The position numbers were made by a program, and so were the translations under genes. The notes beneath the pieces are model-generated. The model was not told the origin of the DNA. It did not search any database and saw nothing but the letters and a program-made list of their open reading frames with translations. Of a stretch of 64,000 nucleotides of DNA, positions 17,059 to 25,042 are shown piece after piece (the first letter of the stretch is position 1; every line of letters starts with the position of its first letter). Source of the DNA: Streptomyces sp. F001 (lineage in GTDB: Bacteria > Actinomycetota > Actinomycetes > Streptomycetales > Streptomycetaceae); NCBI RefSeq assembly GCF_004187715.1, contig NZ_QZWF01000002.1, positions 124,001 through 188,000 on the forward strand. Direction: 5' to 3'.

Positions 17059-19080
17059 ATGCCGGAGACCACCCCCAGGGGCCTCACCAGGCTCGCCTTC
17101 GGTGGGGACTACAACCCCGAGCAGTGGCCGGAAACCGTCTGGCAGGAGGACGTCCGGCTGATGCGGGAGGCCGGCGTCTCCATGGTGAGTGTCGGGATCT
17201 TCTCCTGGGCGCTCCTGGAGCCCGAACCCGGGATGTACGACTTCGGCTGGCTCGACCGCCTGCTCGACCTGCTGCACGAGAACGGCATCCGCGTCGACCT
17301 CGGCACGCCCACCGTGGTGCCGCCGGTGTGGTTCTACCGGGCCCACCCCGAGGCGCTGCCGGTGACGGCCGACGGCACCCGCTACGAGTTCGGCTCGCGC
17401 GGCGCCATCTGTCACAGCAACGCCGACTACCGCGCGGCCGCCGCGAACATCACCACCCGGCTCGCCGACCGCTACGGCAACCACCCCGCCCTCGCGATGT
17501 GGCACGTGCACAACGAGTACGGCGTCCCCGTCTCCGCCTGCTACTGCGACTCCTGCGCCGCGCACTTCCGCCGCTGGCTGGAGGCCACGTACGAGACGGT
17601 CGGCGCGGTCAACGAGGCCTGGGGCACGGCCTTCTGGGGCCAGCGGTACACCGACTTCGAGCAGATCAACCCGCCGCGCCTCACCCCCACCGTCGGCAAC
17701 CCCGGGCAGGCACTGGACTACAAGCGGTTCGCCGACGTCACCATCCGCGAGAACTTCCGCATGGAGCGGGACATCCTGCACCGCCTCTCACCGGGCGTGC
17801 CGGTCACGACCAACTTCATGACCGCGCTCAGCCAGTGCGACTCCCTCGACTACTGGGCCTGGGGCCGCGAGGTCGACCTCGTCACCAACGACCACTACCT
17901 GATCACCGACGGCCGCCGCACCCACGTCAACCTCGCGATGGCCGCAGACCTCACCCGCTCCGTCGCCGGCGGCGCCCCCTGGCTGCTCCTCGAGCACTCC
18001 ACCTCGGGCGTCAACTGGCAGGCCCGCAACCCCGCCAAGGCGCCCGGCCAGATGGCCCGCAACTCCCTCGCGCATGTGGCGCGCGGCTCCGAGGGCGCCA
18101 TGTTCTTCCAGTGGCGGCAGTCCCGGCGCGGCGCGGAGAAGTTCCACTCGGCGATGCTGCCGCACGGCGGCACCGACACGCGCGTGTGGCGCGAGGTCGT
18201 CGAACTCGGCGCGTCCCTCGACACGTTGGGCCCGATCCGCGGCACCCGCACCCAGGCCGACGTGGCCGTCCTGTGGGACTGGCACTCCTGGTGGGCGCAG
18301 AACCTCGACTGGCGCCCCAGCGAGGACCACGACGCCCGCGAACGCGCCGACACCTTCTACGAGGTGCTCTACGACCGCCACCTCACGGTCGACTTCGCCC
18401 ATCCGGAAGCCGACTTGTCGGCGTATCCCCTTGTCGTCGTGCCCGCGCTGTATCTGATGACGGAGGCGGCCGGGCTCAACCTCAAGGAGTACGTCGAGCA
18501 CGGCGGCACCCTCGTCGTGTCGTACTTCTCCGGCATCGTCGACGAGCACGACGCCGTCCACGAGGGCGCCTATCCGGGCCCGTTGCGGGAGATCCTCGGC
18601 CTGACGGTGGAGGAGTTCTCGCCGCTCCTGAAGGGCGAGAAGGTCCGGATCGCCGGCCCGGACGGCGCCGAGCTCGGCGCCGACGTGTGGACGGAGTTCG
18701 TGGTGCCGCGCGGCGCCGAGACGGTGTGGACCTACGTCGACGGCCTCACCGCCGACCGCCCCGCCGTCACCCGGCACCGCCTCGGCGAGGGCACCGCCTG
18801 GTACGTCTCCACCCGCCTCGGCACCGACGGCCTCGACGCGGTGCTGGGCCGGGCCGCCGAGGACGCGCGCATCGCCCCGCGCACCGACCTGCCCCACGAT
18901 GTCGAAGTCGTGCGCCGCACCGGCGAGTCGGGCACCTTCCTGTTCGCCGTCAACCACACCGCCGCCGACGCCAAGGTGCCGCTGGACACGTCCGGAACCG
19001 AGCTGCTGACCGGCGAACGCGCCGCCGGCCGCCTGGCGGTTCCGGCGGGAGCCGTACGGGTCGTACGACTCGACGGCTGA
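17059..19080 (+). CDS. GH42 beta-galactosidase
   Basis: A 673-residue cytoplasmic enzyme without a signal peptide that should release galactose from imported galacto-oligosaccharides. The N-terminal TIM barrel opens FGGDYNPEQWP. Acid/base Glu153 lies in WHVHNEYG and nucleophile Glu312 in LLLEHSTSG. The family zinc site is visible as Cys119, Cys161, Cys163 and Cys166 (CYCDSC). A trimerisation domain (about 400-600) and a small C-terminal beta domain follow. Length and residues match the family fully. GGGAGAGA precedes ATG 17059. Confidence 0.96.
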   Translation: MPETTPRGLTRLAFGGDYNPEQWPETVWQEDVRLMREAGVSMVSVGIFSWALLEPEPGMYDFGWLDRLLDLLHENGIRVDLGTPTVVPPVWFYRAHPEALPVTADGTRYEFGSRGAICHSNADYRAAAANITTRLADRYGNHPALAMWHVHNEYGVPVSACYCDSCAAHFRRWLEATYETVGAVNEAWGTAFWGQRYTDFEQINPPRLTPTVGNPGQALDYKRFADVTIRENFRMERDILHRLSPGVPVTTNFMTALSQCDSLDYWAWGREVDLVTNDHYLITDGRRTHVNLAMAADLTRSVAGGAPWLLLEHSTSGVNWQARNPAKAPGQMARNSLAHVARGSEGAMFFQWRQSRRGAEKFHSAMLPHGGTDTRVWREVVELGASLDTLGPIRGTRTQADVAVLWDWHSWWAQNLDWRPSEDHDARERADTFYEVLYDRHLTVDFAHPEADLSAYPLVVVPALYLMTEAAGLNLKEYVEHGGTLVVSYFSGIVDEHDAVHEGAYPGPLREILGLTVEEFSPLLKGEKVRIAGPDGAELGADVWTEFVVPRGAETVWTYVDGLTADRPAVTRHRLGEGTAWYVSTRLGTDGLDAVLGRAAEDARIAPRTDLPHDVEVVRRTGESGTFLFAVNHTAADAKVPLDTSGTELLTGERAAGRLAVPAGAVRVVRLDG

Positions 19081-19087
19081 GCCGACT

Positions 19088-19129
19088 CCCCTCCGCCCGT
19101 GTGTGCCACGAGAGCCGCGGGCGGAGGGG
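19088..19129 (+). terminator. Hairpin between GH42 and GH53 genes
   Basis: CCCCTCCGCCCG (19088-19099) and CGGGCGGAGGGG (19118-19129) form a perfect 12-base stem with an 18-base loop just after the GH42 stop. Only about 60 bases remain before the GH53 start, so it may act as a partial terminator or mRNA stabiliser within one transcript. Confidence 0.75.
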
Positions 19130-19190
19130 CCCCTCATCCCCACGAGAGGGGCATCCCCCATCCCCATCACGTCGGAAGGGACGACGGACG

Positions 19191-20753
19191 ATGAAGTTCC
19201 ATCCCAGAGGCACCCTCAGAGCCCTGCTGTTGCCGCTTGCGGCCGGGCTCGCCCTCACCGCCCTGCCCGCCCCGACCGCGGCTGCGGCGAGCACGCTCAC
19301 CAACGGCGGGTTCGAGGCCGACGGCACCGGCGCGGCCACGCCGAGCGGCTGGTCCGAGTACGGCTCGACCGGCGCCTCGTACGTCGAAGCCGGTGGCCGC
19401 AGCGGCAGTTACCGGCTGAGCCACTGGGCGTCCACCGCCTACAAGGTGGAGACGTACCAGTACCTCTCCGGGCTCGCCAACGGCACCTACAAGCTGACCG
19501 CGTGGGTCCGTTCCGGCGGTGGCCAGAAATCCGCGTACATAGCCCTGAAGAACTGTGGCAGCGCGGAGCAGCGCACGGATCTGCCGGTGTCCGCCAGTGG
19601 GTGGATCCGGATCGTCGTGCCGGTCAATGTGACGAACAACCAGTGCACCATCAGCATCAACAGTGACGCGAACGCGGGTAACTGGATCAATGTTGACGAC
19701 CTGACCTTCACGTCGGGCACGTCCGGTACGTCGATCAAGGGTGCCGACATCTCGTCCCTCGCCAAGAGTGAGGCCAAGGGTGGGGTCTACAAGAACAGCT
19801 CCGGCACCACCGGCGACGCCCTCGCCATCCTCAAGTCGTCCGGCATGAACTACGCGCGCCTGAAGGTCTGGGTCAACCCGGCCGACGGCTACAACAACAA
19901 GACGCGCGTGCTCGCGATGGCCAAGCGCGTCAAGGCGCAGGGCATGAAGCTGCTGGTGGACTTCCACTACTCGGACACATGGGCCGACCCGGGCGCCCAG
20001 AGCAAGCCGGCGGCGTGGGCGGGCCACTCGTACAGTCAGCTCAAGACGGACGTGTACAACCACACGTACGACGTGTTGAACGCATTGAAGGCACAGGGCA
20101 CCACCGCCGACATGGTCCAGGTCGGCAATGAGATCAACGGTGGCATGCTGTGGAACGAGGGATCCACCGACAACTGGACGCAGCTCGCCGGGTTGATCAA
20201 CAGTGGATACGACGCGGTCAAGGCGGTCAACTCGTCCACCACCGTCGCGCTTCATCTCGCCAAGGGCGGTGACCTGTCCGGCACCCGCTGGTGGTTCGAC
20301 AGCGCCGTGGCGGGCGGCGTGAAGTTCGACGCCATCGGTCTGTCGTACTACGGCTACTGGCACGGCACGCTCCACGACTTCCAGACCACGCTGGACGACG
20401 CGGCGTCCCGCTACGGCAAGCCGGTCTTCGTCGCCGAGACGGCCTACCCCTTCCGTCTGGACAGCGAGGACGCGCACGAGAACATCATCGACCTCTCCGG
20501 TGAGCTCGTGTCCGGTTACGCGGCCTCGACGGCCGGGCAGACGCAGTGGATGAAGGACATCGCGAGCATCGTGGAGGCCGTCCCGAACGGCCGCGGCCTC
20601 GGCGTCTTCTACTGGGAGGCGACCTGGACCGCCGTCAACGGCAACGGCTGGGACCCGACCGACGCCTCCTCCGGCAACGGCTGGGAGAACCAGGCCCTGT
20701 TCGGCTACGACGACAGGGCGCTGCCGGCGATGGCGTGGTTCAGCCACCGCTGA
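19191..20753 (+). CDS. Secreted GH53 endo-beta-1,4-galactanase with N-terminal carbohydrate-binding domain
   Basis: A 520-residue extracellular enzyme. Residues 1-33 are a Sec signal (LLLPLAAGLALTALPAPTAAA). Residues about 35-176 form a beta-sandwich binding module (LTNGGFEADG start, LTFTSG end) with one Cys pair (122/152), followed by a short Ser/Gly/Thr linker. The GH53 barrel starts at IKGADISSL. Acid/base Glu314 is in VQVGNEING and nucleophile Glu416 in VAETAYP. It cleaves arabinogalactan or galactan outside the cell, feeding the transporter and GH42 gene on its left. ATG 19191 follows GGAAGG. Confidence 0.95.
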   Translation: MKFHPRGTLRALLLPLAAGLALTALPAPTAAAASTLTNGGFEADGTGAATPSGWSEYGSTGASYVEAGGRSGSYRLSHWASTAYKVETYQYLSGLANGTYKLTAWVRSGGGQKSAYIALKNCGSAEQRTDLPVSASGWIRIVVPVNVTNNQCTISINSDANAGNWINVDDLTFTSGTSGTSIKGADISSLAKSEAKGGVYKNSSGTTGDALAILKSSGMNYARLKVWVNPADGYNNKTRVLAMAKRVKAQGMKLLVDFHYSDTWADPGAQSKPAAWAGHSYSQLKTDVYNHTYDVLNALKAQGTTADMVQVGNEINGGMLWNEGSTDNWTQLAGLINSGYDAVKAVNSSTTVALHLAKGGDLSGTRWWFDSAVAGGVKFDAIGLSYYGYWHGTLHDFQTTLDDAASRYGKPVFVAETAYPFRLDSEDAHENIIDLSGELVSGYAASTAGQTQWMKDIASIVEAVPNGRGLGVFYWEATWTAVNGNGWDPTDASSGNGWENQALFGYDDRALPAMAWFSHR

Positions 20754-20836
20754 GGGGATTCGGCGGGGATTCGCCGGAGGTCGGCGGGGCTGAGGTGAGG
20801 CCCCCATCGTGTTGCTCCCAGGCGGATCACGGGACC

Positions 20837-20882
20837 CGAGGACCCGGCCGTGCGAGTGCGTACCTCCGCGGCCGGGTCCTCG
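20837..20882 (+). terminator. Strong hairpin terminator after GH53
   Basis: CGAGGACCCGGCCG (20837-20850) pairs perfectly with CGGCCGGGTCCTCG (20869-20882) across an 18-base loop, 84 bases after the GH53 stop. It ends the galactan transcript. Confidence 0.88.
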
Positions 20883-21011
20883 CTGTTCCGTGACATTGAG
20901 GCGAAGGTCCGTTCGATCCCGGTCAAGTCCGGCGGTGTGCCGAGCACGGCGGCTTGACCGGCGCCACAGTGGGCAAGCCGCACATAGAGGGCCCGGACCG
21001 AGGGGGACGTA

Positions 21012-21299
21012 ATGCTGAGGACTCCCGCCAACGACACCCGCCTGCGCATCCTGGAGTGGCTGAAGGATCCGGTCGCCCACTTTCCCCGCCGGCGGCACAC
21101 CGACCTCGTGGCGGACGGGGTCTCCGCCGACGCCGTCGCCGCGAAGCTCGGCGTCCGCCGCGCGGTGGCCCACACCCACCTCACCCTCCTCGCGGACCTC
21201 GGCATGCTGCGCGCCAAGCGTGTCCGGCGCCGCACCTACTACCGCCGCGACGAGGTCCGGATCGCCGAGGTGGCCCGGATGTTCGAGAAGGGCTGGTAG
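21012..21299 (+). CDS. ArsR-like winged-helix regulator
   Basis: A 95-residue single-domain protein. An N-terminal helix (NDTRLRILEWLKDP) is followed by an HTH of the ArsR/winged type (VSADAVAAKLGVRRAVAHTHLTLLADLGML) and a basic wing (AKRVRRRTYYRRDE). No Cys residues are present, so it is not a classical metal sensor. ATG 21012 follows AGGGGGA. It precedes the fluoride-exporter genes, but a separate promoter and riboswitch lie between, so a regulatory link is unproven. Confidence 0.85.
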   Translation: MLRTPANDTRLRILEWLKDPVAHFPRRRHTDLVADGVSADAVAAKLGVRRAVAHTHLTLLADLGMLRAKRVRRRTYYRRDEVRIAEVARMFEKGW

Positions 21300-21519
21300 G
21301 GAAGCGGCCACGGCGGGTACCCGCCCGAGGGTCACGCCCCCGTCCGCCCTCCGGCCGCGGCCGGTGTCCTGGCGGTCGACGACGGTGACGTCGTCCACCA
21401 CCTCACCCACCGCCGCACCGGCTTCCGCGTGATCACCAGCGTCTGTGCAGGGGGCGACCTGCTGATCCTGGGCAGTGTCCGGGAGCGCGGCGTCGCGGTG
21501 TGCGAGGCACCGCCTCGAA
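21300..21519 (+). pseudogene. Possible C-terminal remnant of a beta-propeller (SMP-30/strictosidine-synthase-like) gene
   Basis: After the regulator stop one frame stays open and reads, around 21360-21505, [20 protein letters not shown], then [26 protein letters not shown]. That resembles the final blade of SMP-30-like propellers (Val-Leu-Gly-Ser strand near the end). There is no start codon with a ribosome site and no upstream domain. The frame continues into the crcB gene, but the promoter and riboswitch make that fusion unlikely. Assignment is by motif resemblance only. Confidence 0.35.
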
Positions 21520-21549
21520 GTGACGGGTGCGCGGCCCCGGAGCTAGTCT
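21520..21549 (+). promoter_or_regulatory. Promoter for riboswitch and crcB operon
   Basis: GTGACG (21520-21525) and TAGTCT (21544-21549) are spaced by 18 bases, a housekeeping-type promoter placing the transcript start about 20 bases before the riboswitch candidate. Confidence 0.5.
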
Positions 21550-21575
21550 GGCGGGGGCCGCGTTCCCGCGCGGCG

Positions 21576-21632
21576 CGGCGGTGGGGCCCGCCGTACCCGA
21601 ACCGCGGCGTCGGTGCCGCCAACGGTCCCTAC
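21576..21632 (+). promoter_or_regulatory. Fluoride riboswitch (crcB motif) candidate
   Basis: P1 is CGGCG (21576-21580) with CGCCG (21589-21593). Its loop holds GGGGCC (21583-21588), able to form the pseudoknot with GGUCCC (21624-21629; one G-U pair), followed by the conserved UAC. P3 is GCGGC/GCCGC (21604-21608 and 21615-21619), and the joining strand contains the conserved GAACCGC. Order, spacing and position upstream of crcB match the crcB RNA class. Differences from consensus are GGU for GAU in the P1 loop and CAAC for UGAU before the last strand. The segment CCUAC (21628-21632) can pair with GUAGG (21670-21674) at the ribosome site, giving a translational switch. Confidence 0.75.
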
Positions 21633-21686
21633 TTGCGACGACAGGCGCCCGCAGTCAGGGCCCCGGCGAGTAGGAGACGTACTGTC

Positions 21687-22148
21687 ATGACAGCCCCGGA
21701 GACCGAGAGCCTCCCCCTGGACACGCGTCCCCCACGACGGCGCGCCTGGCGTGCCCAGGTGCCCGTCGTCGCGGTGGTCGTCGTCGGCGGCGCGATCGGC
21801 GCGACGGCCCGGTATGCGGCCTCGGTGTGGTGGCCCGCGCAGACGGGCGGGTTCCCCTGGTCGACCTTCTGGGTCAATGTCACCGGCTGCGCCGTGATCG
21901 GCGTGTTCATGGTGATCATCACCGACGTCTGGGTCGCCCACCGCCTGGTCCGCCCCTTCTTCGGCACCGGCGTGCTCGGCGGCTTCACGACCTTCTCGAC
22001 GTACGCCGTCGACATTCAGCAGCTGGTCGACGCCGGCCACCCGCGCACCGCCCTGGCGTATCTGGCCGCGACCGTGTCGGCGGCGCTCGCCGCGGTGTGG
22101 CTCGGCGCGACCGCGACCCGTCGTTTCCTGACACGGAGGCAGCGATGA
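21687..22148 (+). CDS. crcB: Fluoride exporter CrcB/Fluc, first subunit
   Basis: A 153-residue membrane protein with four hydrophobic segments. It has the family motifs [12 protein letters not shown] (about residues 35-46) and [15 protein letters not shown] (about 98-112, the TTFST pore motif). Fluc channels are dual-topology dimers, and with the second copy downstream this pair may form a heterodimer. A 25-residue polar N-terminal extension precedes the first span. GTAGGAG ends ten bases before ATG 21687 and can pair with the riboswitch 3' strand. The stop overlaps the next gene (ATGA). Confidence 0.93.
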   Translation: MTAPETESLPLDTRPPRRRAWRAQVPVVAVVVVGGAIGATARYAASVWWPAQTGGFPWSTFWVNVTGCAVIGVFMVIITDVWVAHRLVRPFFGTGVLGGFTTFSTYAVDIQQLVDAGHPRTALAYLAATVSAALAAVWLGATATRRFLTRRQR

Positions 22149-22513
22149 CCCGGCTGACCGGCAGCGCTACGCGCGTGACCGTCTTCGTCGGCGAGAACGA
22201 CACCTGGCACCACAGACCCCTCTGCTCCGAGATCGTGCACCGGGCCCGCGCGGCGGGGCTGGCGGGCGCCAGCGTCTTCAAGGGCATCGAGGGCTTCGGC
22301 GCCTCGTCCGTGATCCACACCTCCCGGCTGCTGTCCCTGAGCGAGAACCTGCCGGTGGCTGTCGTGATCGTCGACACCGAGGAGCGCGTCCGGGCCTTCC
22401 TGCCGCAGCTCGACGAACTGGTCACCGAGGGACTCGTGATCCTCGAGGGCTGCGAGGTCATCAGGTACGTCGGCCGTGGCGCATCGGGGACCGAGGGGGA
22501 GACGTCGTCGTGA
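22145..22513 (+). CDS. DUF190 family protein
   Basis: A 122-residue soluble protein of the DUF190 family ([61 protein letters not shown]), a PII-like ferredoxin fold often encoded beside crcB. Its ATG overlaps the stop of crcB1 and its stop overlaps the start of crcB2, so all three are translated together. A regulatory or sensor role in fluoride handling is inferred from context only. Confidence 0.92.
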   Translation: MTRLTGSATRVTVFVGENDTWHHRPLCSEIVHRARAAGLAGASVFKGIEGFGASSVIHTSRLLSLSENLPVAVVIVDTEERVRAFLPQLDELVTEGLVILEGCEVIRYVGRGASGTEGETSS

Positions 22514-22884
22514 ACTGGCTGCTGGTCGTCGCGGGCGCCATGATCGGCGCCCCGCTCCGTTATCTCGCCGACCGGGCGGTGCAGTCCCGGCACGACTCCG
22601 TCTTCCCGTGGGGCACCTTCGCGGTCAACGTCGTGGGCTCTGCAGTCCTCGGCCTGCTGGCCGGCGCGGCAGCGGCGGGCGCCGCGGGCTCCCACCTTCA
22701 GCTGCTCCTCGGCACCGGCCTGTGTGGGGCCCTGACCACGTACTCGACCTTCTCGTACGAGACACTGCGGCTGGCCGAGACGGGGGCCTGGCTCTACGCC
22801 GCCGTCAACGTAGTGGGCAGCGTGAGCGCGGGTCTCGGCGCGGCGTTCGTGGGGGTGGCGATCGCCGAGGCGGTGTGGTCGTAA
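22510..22884 (+). CDS. crcB: Fluoride exporter CrcB/Fluc, second subunit
   Basis: A 124-residue membrane protein with four spans, [14 protein letters not shown] near the N-terminus and [15 protein letters not shown] as the pore motif. It starts at GTG 22510, overlapping the DUF190 stop. It is shorter than the first copy and has no N-terminal extension. Together they fit a heterodimeric Fluc channel, in which the two chains insert with opposite orientation. Confidence 0.94.
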   Translation: MNWLLVVAGAMIGAPLRYLADRAVQSRHDSVFPWGTFAVNVVGSAVLGLLAGAAAAGAAGSHLQLLLGTGLCGALTTYSTFSYETLRLAETGAWLYAAVNVVGSVSAGLGAAFVGVAIAEAVWS

Positions 22885-22938
22885 CGGGGGTGCGGGGGCG
22901 AAGACCGCGCCCTCCGCACCGCACCGGCGCCCGGCGAG

Positions 22939-24021
22939 TCAGTCACCCCCGCCGCGCAGCGGCTCTCCGACGCTCCTGAGGTGGCGCAGCGCCTCTCGGT
23001 GCGAGGCGAGCAGCCCGGTCTGGTGGTACGGGATGCCCAGCTCGGCGCAGTACCGCTCGGTGATGACCTGGGCCCTGCGGAGCGCCGGCGTCGGCATGCT
23101 GGGGAAGAGGTGGTGCTCGATCTGGTAGTTGAGCCCGCCCATGAAGACATCGATGAGCGCACCGCCCCTGACGTTGCGCGAGGTGAGGACCTGGCGACGC
23201 AGGAAGTCCAGCCGCATCCCCTCCTCGATCATCGGCATCCCCTTGTGGTTGGGGGCGAACACCGAGCCGAGACAGATCCCGAACAGGCCCTGGTGGACGG
23301 CGACGAAGGCGAGCGCCTTGGCAGGGGAGAGCACGGTGAACAGGGCACCGAAGTACACGACGAAATGGACGACGAGCAGCGTCCCCTCCAGCACCGGCCG
23401 TTTCATCGACGCGTTCCCCAGCGCCTTGAAGCTGGCGAAACTCAGATTCAGCCCTTCCAGGGTGAGCAGCGGAAAGAAGAGCATGGCCTGGTGCTTTCCG
23501 ATGAAACGGGGCAGCCCCTTTGCTTTGCGTGCCTGCCGCTGTGACCACACCAGAATGTCGGGAGAGACGTCGGGGTCCTTTCCCTCGTGATTCGGATTCG
23601 CATGGTGCCGGGTGTGTTTGTTCATCCACCAGCCGTAGCTCATGCCCAGCAGCAGATCGGCGACCAGCAGACCGCCGGCCTCGCTGGGACGCCGACGGGA
23701 GAAGACCTGCCGGTGGGCGAGGTCATGGGCCGCCAGCGCGAGCTGGCCGAAGATCACGGCCAGGAAAGCGGCGACGATCAGCTGGCTCCAGCTGTCCCCC
23801 AGCGCGAGAAACGCCCCGATGCCTCCCGCAAGAGCGAGGGTCACCGCCCCGAAACGCACGGTGTAATACAACGGCCGGCGCCGCAGAAGCCCGGCTTCGG
23901 TTATGCGGCGCGACAGTTCGGAAAAGTCGCTTCCCCTTTGCTGTGCGCCTTGTTCTTCGCGCGTGGACGAGTTCCCTGGGAGCACCATTGGATTGGCCAT
24001 GCGCTTCAGTATGTGAGCCAT
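22939..24021 (-). CDS. Membrane fatty acid desaturase (DesA3/linoleoyl-CoA desaturase-like)
   Basis: A 360-residue di-iron membrane desaturase. The three histidine boxes are HDLAH (99-103), HTRHH (136-140) and QIEHH (300-304), with hydrophobic hairpins at about 55-95 and 213-250. The third box QIEHH rather than HxxHH marks the acyl-CoA/front-end-like branch. It would introduce a double bond into acyl chains, adjusting membrane fluidity. An NADPH reductase partner is not linked. Several Met codons (1, 8, 12) are possible starts. Confidence 0.93.
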   Translation of the reverse strand: MAHILKRMANPMVLPGNSSTREEQGAQQRGSDFSELSRRITEAGLLRRRPLYYTVRFGAVTLALAGGIGAFLALGDSWSQLIVAAFLAVIFGQLALAAHDLAHRQVFSRRRPSEAGGLLVADLLLGMSYGWWMNKHTRHHANPNHEGKDPDVSPDILVWSQRQARKAKGLPRFIGKHQAMLFFPLLTLEGLNLSFASFKALGNASMKRPVLEGTLLVVHFVVYFGALFTVLSPAKALAFVAVHQGLFGICLGSVFAPNHKGMPMIEEGMRLDFLRRQVLTSRNVRGGALIDVFMGGLNYQIEHHLFPSMPTPALRRAQVITERYCAELGIPYHQTGLLASHREALRHLRSVGEPLRGGGD

Positions 24022-24155
24022 TTCCCGGCAGCAGAATGACGTCTTCCCCCCGAGCGGGGTGCGGGTAGCCCCACTGCCGGAACGGGGGGTCCACCGGTTT
24101 GCGGCGCGCTCGGCCCGCTTGACACCACCCGCCGGCCACCCGGAGTATCACCCCT

Positions 24156-24887
24156 GTGAACCTGTCAGACAGCCAGACAGGTGGAGTGGGCCCGCGGCGC
24201 GTCAGCGCGATGGAAGCGGTGCTCACCCACCTCCGCGGCGCCATCGAGCGCGGCGAGTACGCGATCGGCGACAAGCTCCCCTCCGAGGCGGAGCTCTGCC
24301 GCACGCTCGAGGTCTCCCGGCCCGTGCTGCGGGAGGCCCTGCGCGCCCTGCAGACGATGGGGCTGACCGTGGCCAAGACCGGCAAGGGCACCTTCGTCGT
24401 CGCGAGCAGCGTCGAGGAGCCCACGTTCGGCGACTACTCGGCCGGCGACCTCTTGGAGGTGCGCCGACACGTCGAGATCCCGGTCGCCGGGTACGCGGCG
24501 CTGCGCCGCACCCCGGAGAACCTCGACCACCTCGCCCACCTGCTGGACCGCATGGAGCGGGAGACGGACACCACCGCGTGGGTCGCGATGGACACCCTCT
24601 TCCACCTGGCCGTGGCCGAGGCCGCGCAGAATCCGGTGTTCCGCCGGGTCATCGAGGAGATCCGGGACGCGCTGGCCCGCCAGTCGGCGTTCCTGAACGA
24701 GCTGGGCGGACGCCGGGAGCAGTCCAACCGTGAGCACCGGGCGATCGTCGAGGCGCTGATCGACGGTTCCGAGCGCGACGCGGTCGAGGCCATGTCCCAC
24801 CACCTCGACCGGGTCGAGACCACCCTCACCGACATCGTGCGCTCAGCGCGCACGGACACCCCCACGGAAGGCGGACCCGAGGCGTGA
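24156..24887 (+). CDS. GntR/FadR-type regulator of the amide-degradation genes
   Basis: A 243-residue regulator. The GntR winged helix covers about 18-78 (GEYAIGDKLPSEAELCRTLEVSRPVLREALRALQ, read in two pieces) and a helical FCD effector domain about 95-230, with metal-binding residues in MDTLFHLAVAEAA and SNREHRAI. It probably senses a small carboxylate. The GTG start at 24156 is taken because the palindrome CTGTCAGACAG overlaps the first codons; ATG 24210 is an alternative. Its stop overlaps the next ORF (GTGA), linking it to the asparaginase-aspartase-glutaminase genes. Confidence 0.88.
   Translation: MNLSDSQTGGVGPRRVSAMEAVLTHLRGAIERGEYAIGDKLPSEAELCRTLEVSRPVLREALRALQTMGLTVAKTGKGTFVVASSVEEPTFGDYSAGDLLEVRRHVEIPVAGYAALRRTPENLDHLAHLLDRMERETDTTAWVAMDTLFHLAVAEAAQNPVFRRVIEEIRDALARQSAFLNELGGRREQSNREHRAIVEALIDGSERDAVEAMSHHLDRVETTLTDIVRSARTDTPTEGGPEA
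24162..24172. promoter_or_regulatory. GntR operator candidate
   Basis: CTGTCAGACAG is a perfect 11-base palindrome at the very start of the GntR gene, fitting autorepression. The near-identical CTGTCTGACAG occurs at 55642-55652. Confidence 0.5.
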
Positions 24888-25042
24888 GCGAGCAGTCCCT
24901 GCACGACGCTGTGCAGAAACGTTCCGTCCATGTCGACGCCGGAGACGTGCTGTGCCTGCCGCTGATCGTCGCGACGCTGGTCGCGGGCCGGGACGGCATG
25001 CGCGGCCGGATACGCACCACCTCCACCAGGGCCGACGCGTGA
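24884..25042 (+). CDS. Small coupled ORF, unknown function
   Basis: A 52-codon ORF (VSEQSLHDAVQKRSVHVDAG start) whose GTG overlaps the GntR stop and whose TGA overlaps the GTG start of the asparaginase (GTGA at both ends). This double overlap argues that ribosomes pass through it. It has one mildly hydrophobic stretch (VLCLPLIVATLVAG) and a basic C-terminus. It could be a true small protein, a coupling device, or the relic of a larger gene. Confidence 0.45.
   Translation: MSEQSLHDAVQKRSVHVDAGDVLCLPLIVATLVAGRDGMRGRIRTTSTRADA

Noticed and set aside
17124..20753. A single open frame of over 1200 codons spanning the GH42 and GH53 genes, which could suggest a fusion enzyme.
   Set aside because: Its first part is out of frame with the conserved GH42 protein and is Arg/Pro-rich; only the part from 19191 is real, with its own signal peptide and ribosome site.
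21429..22148. crcB read as a longer protein starting at GTG 21429.
   Set aside because: The extra codons cover the promoter and the riboswitch; the ATG at 21687 has a proper ribosome site.
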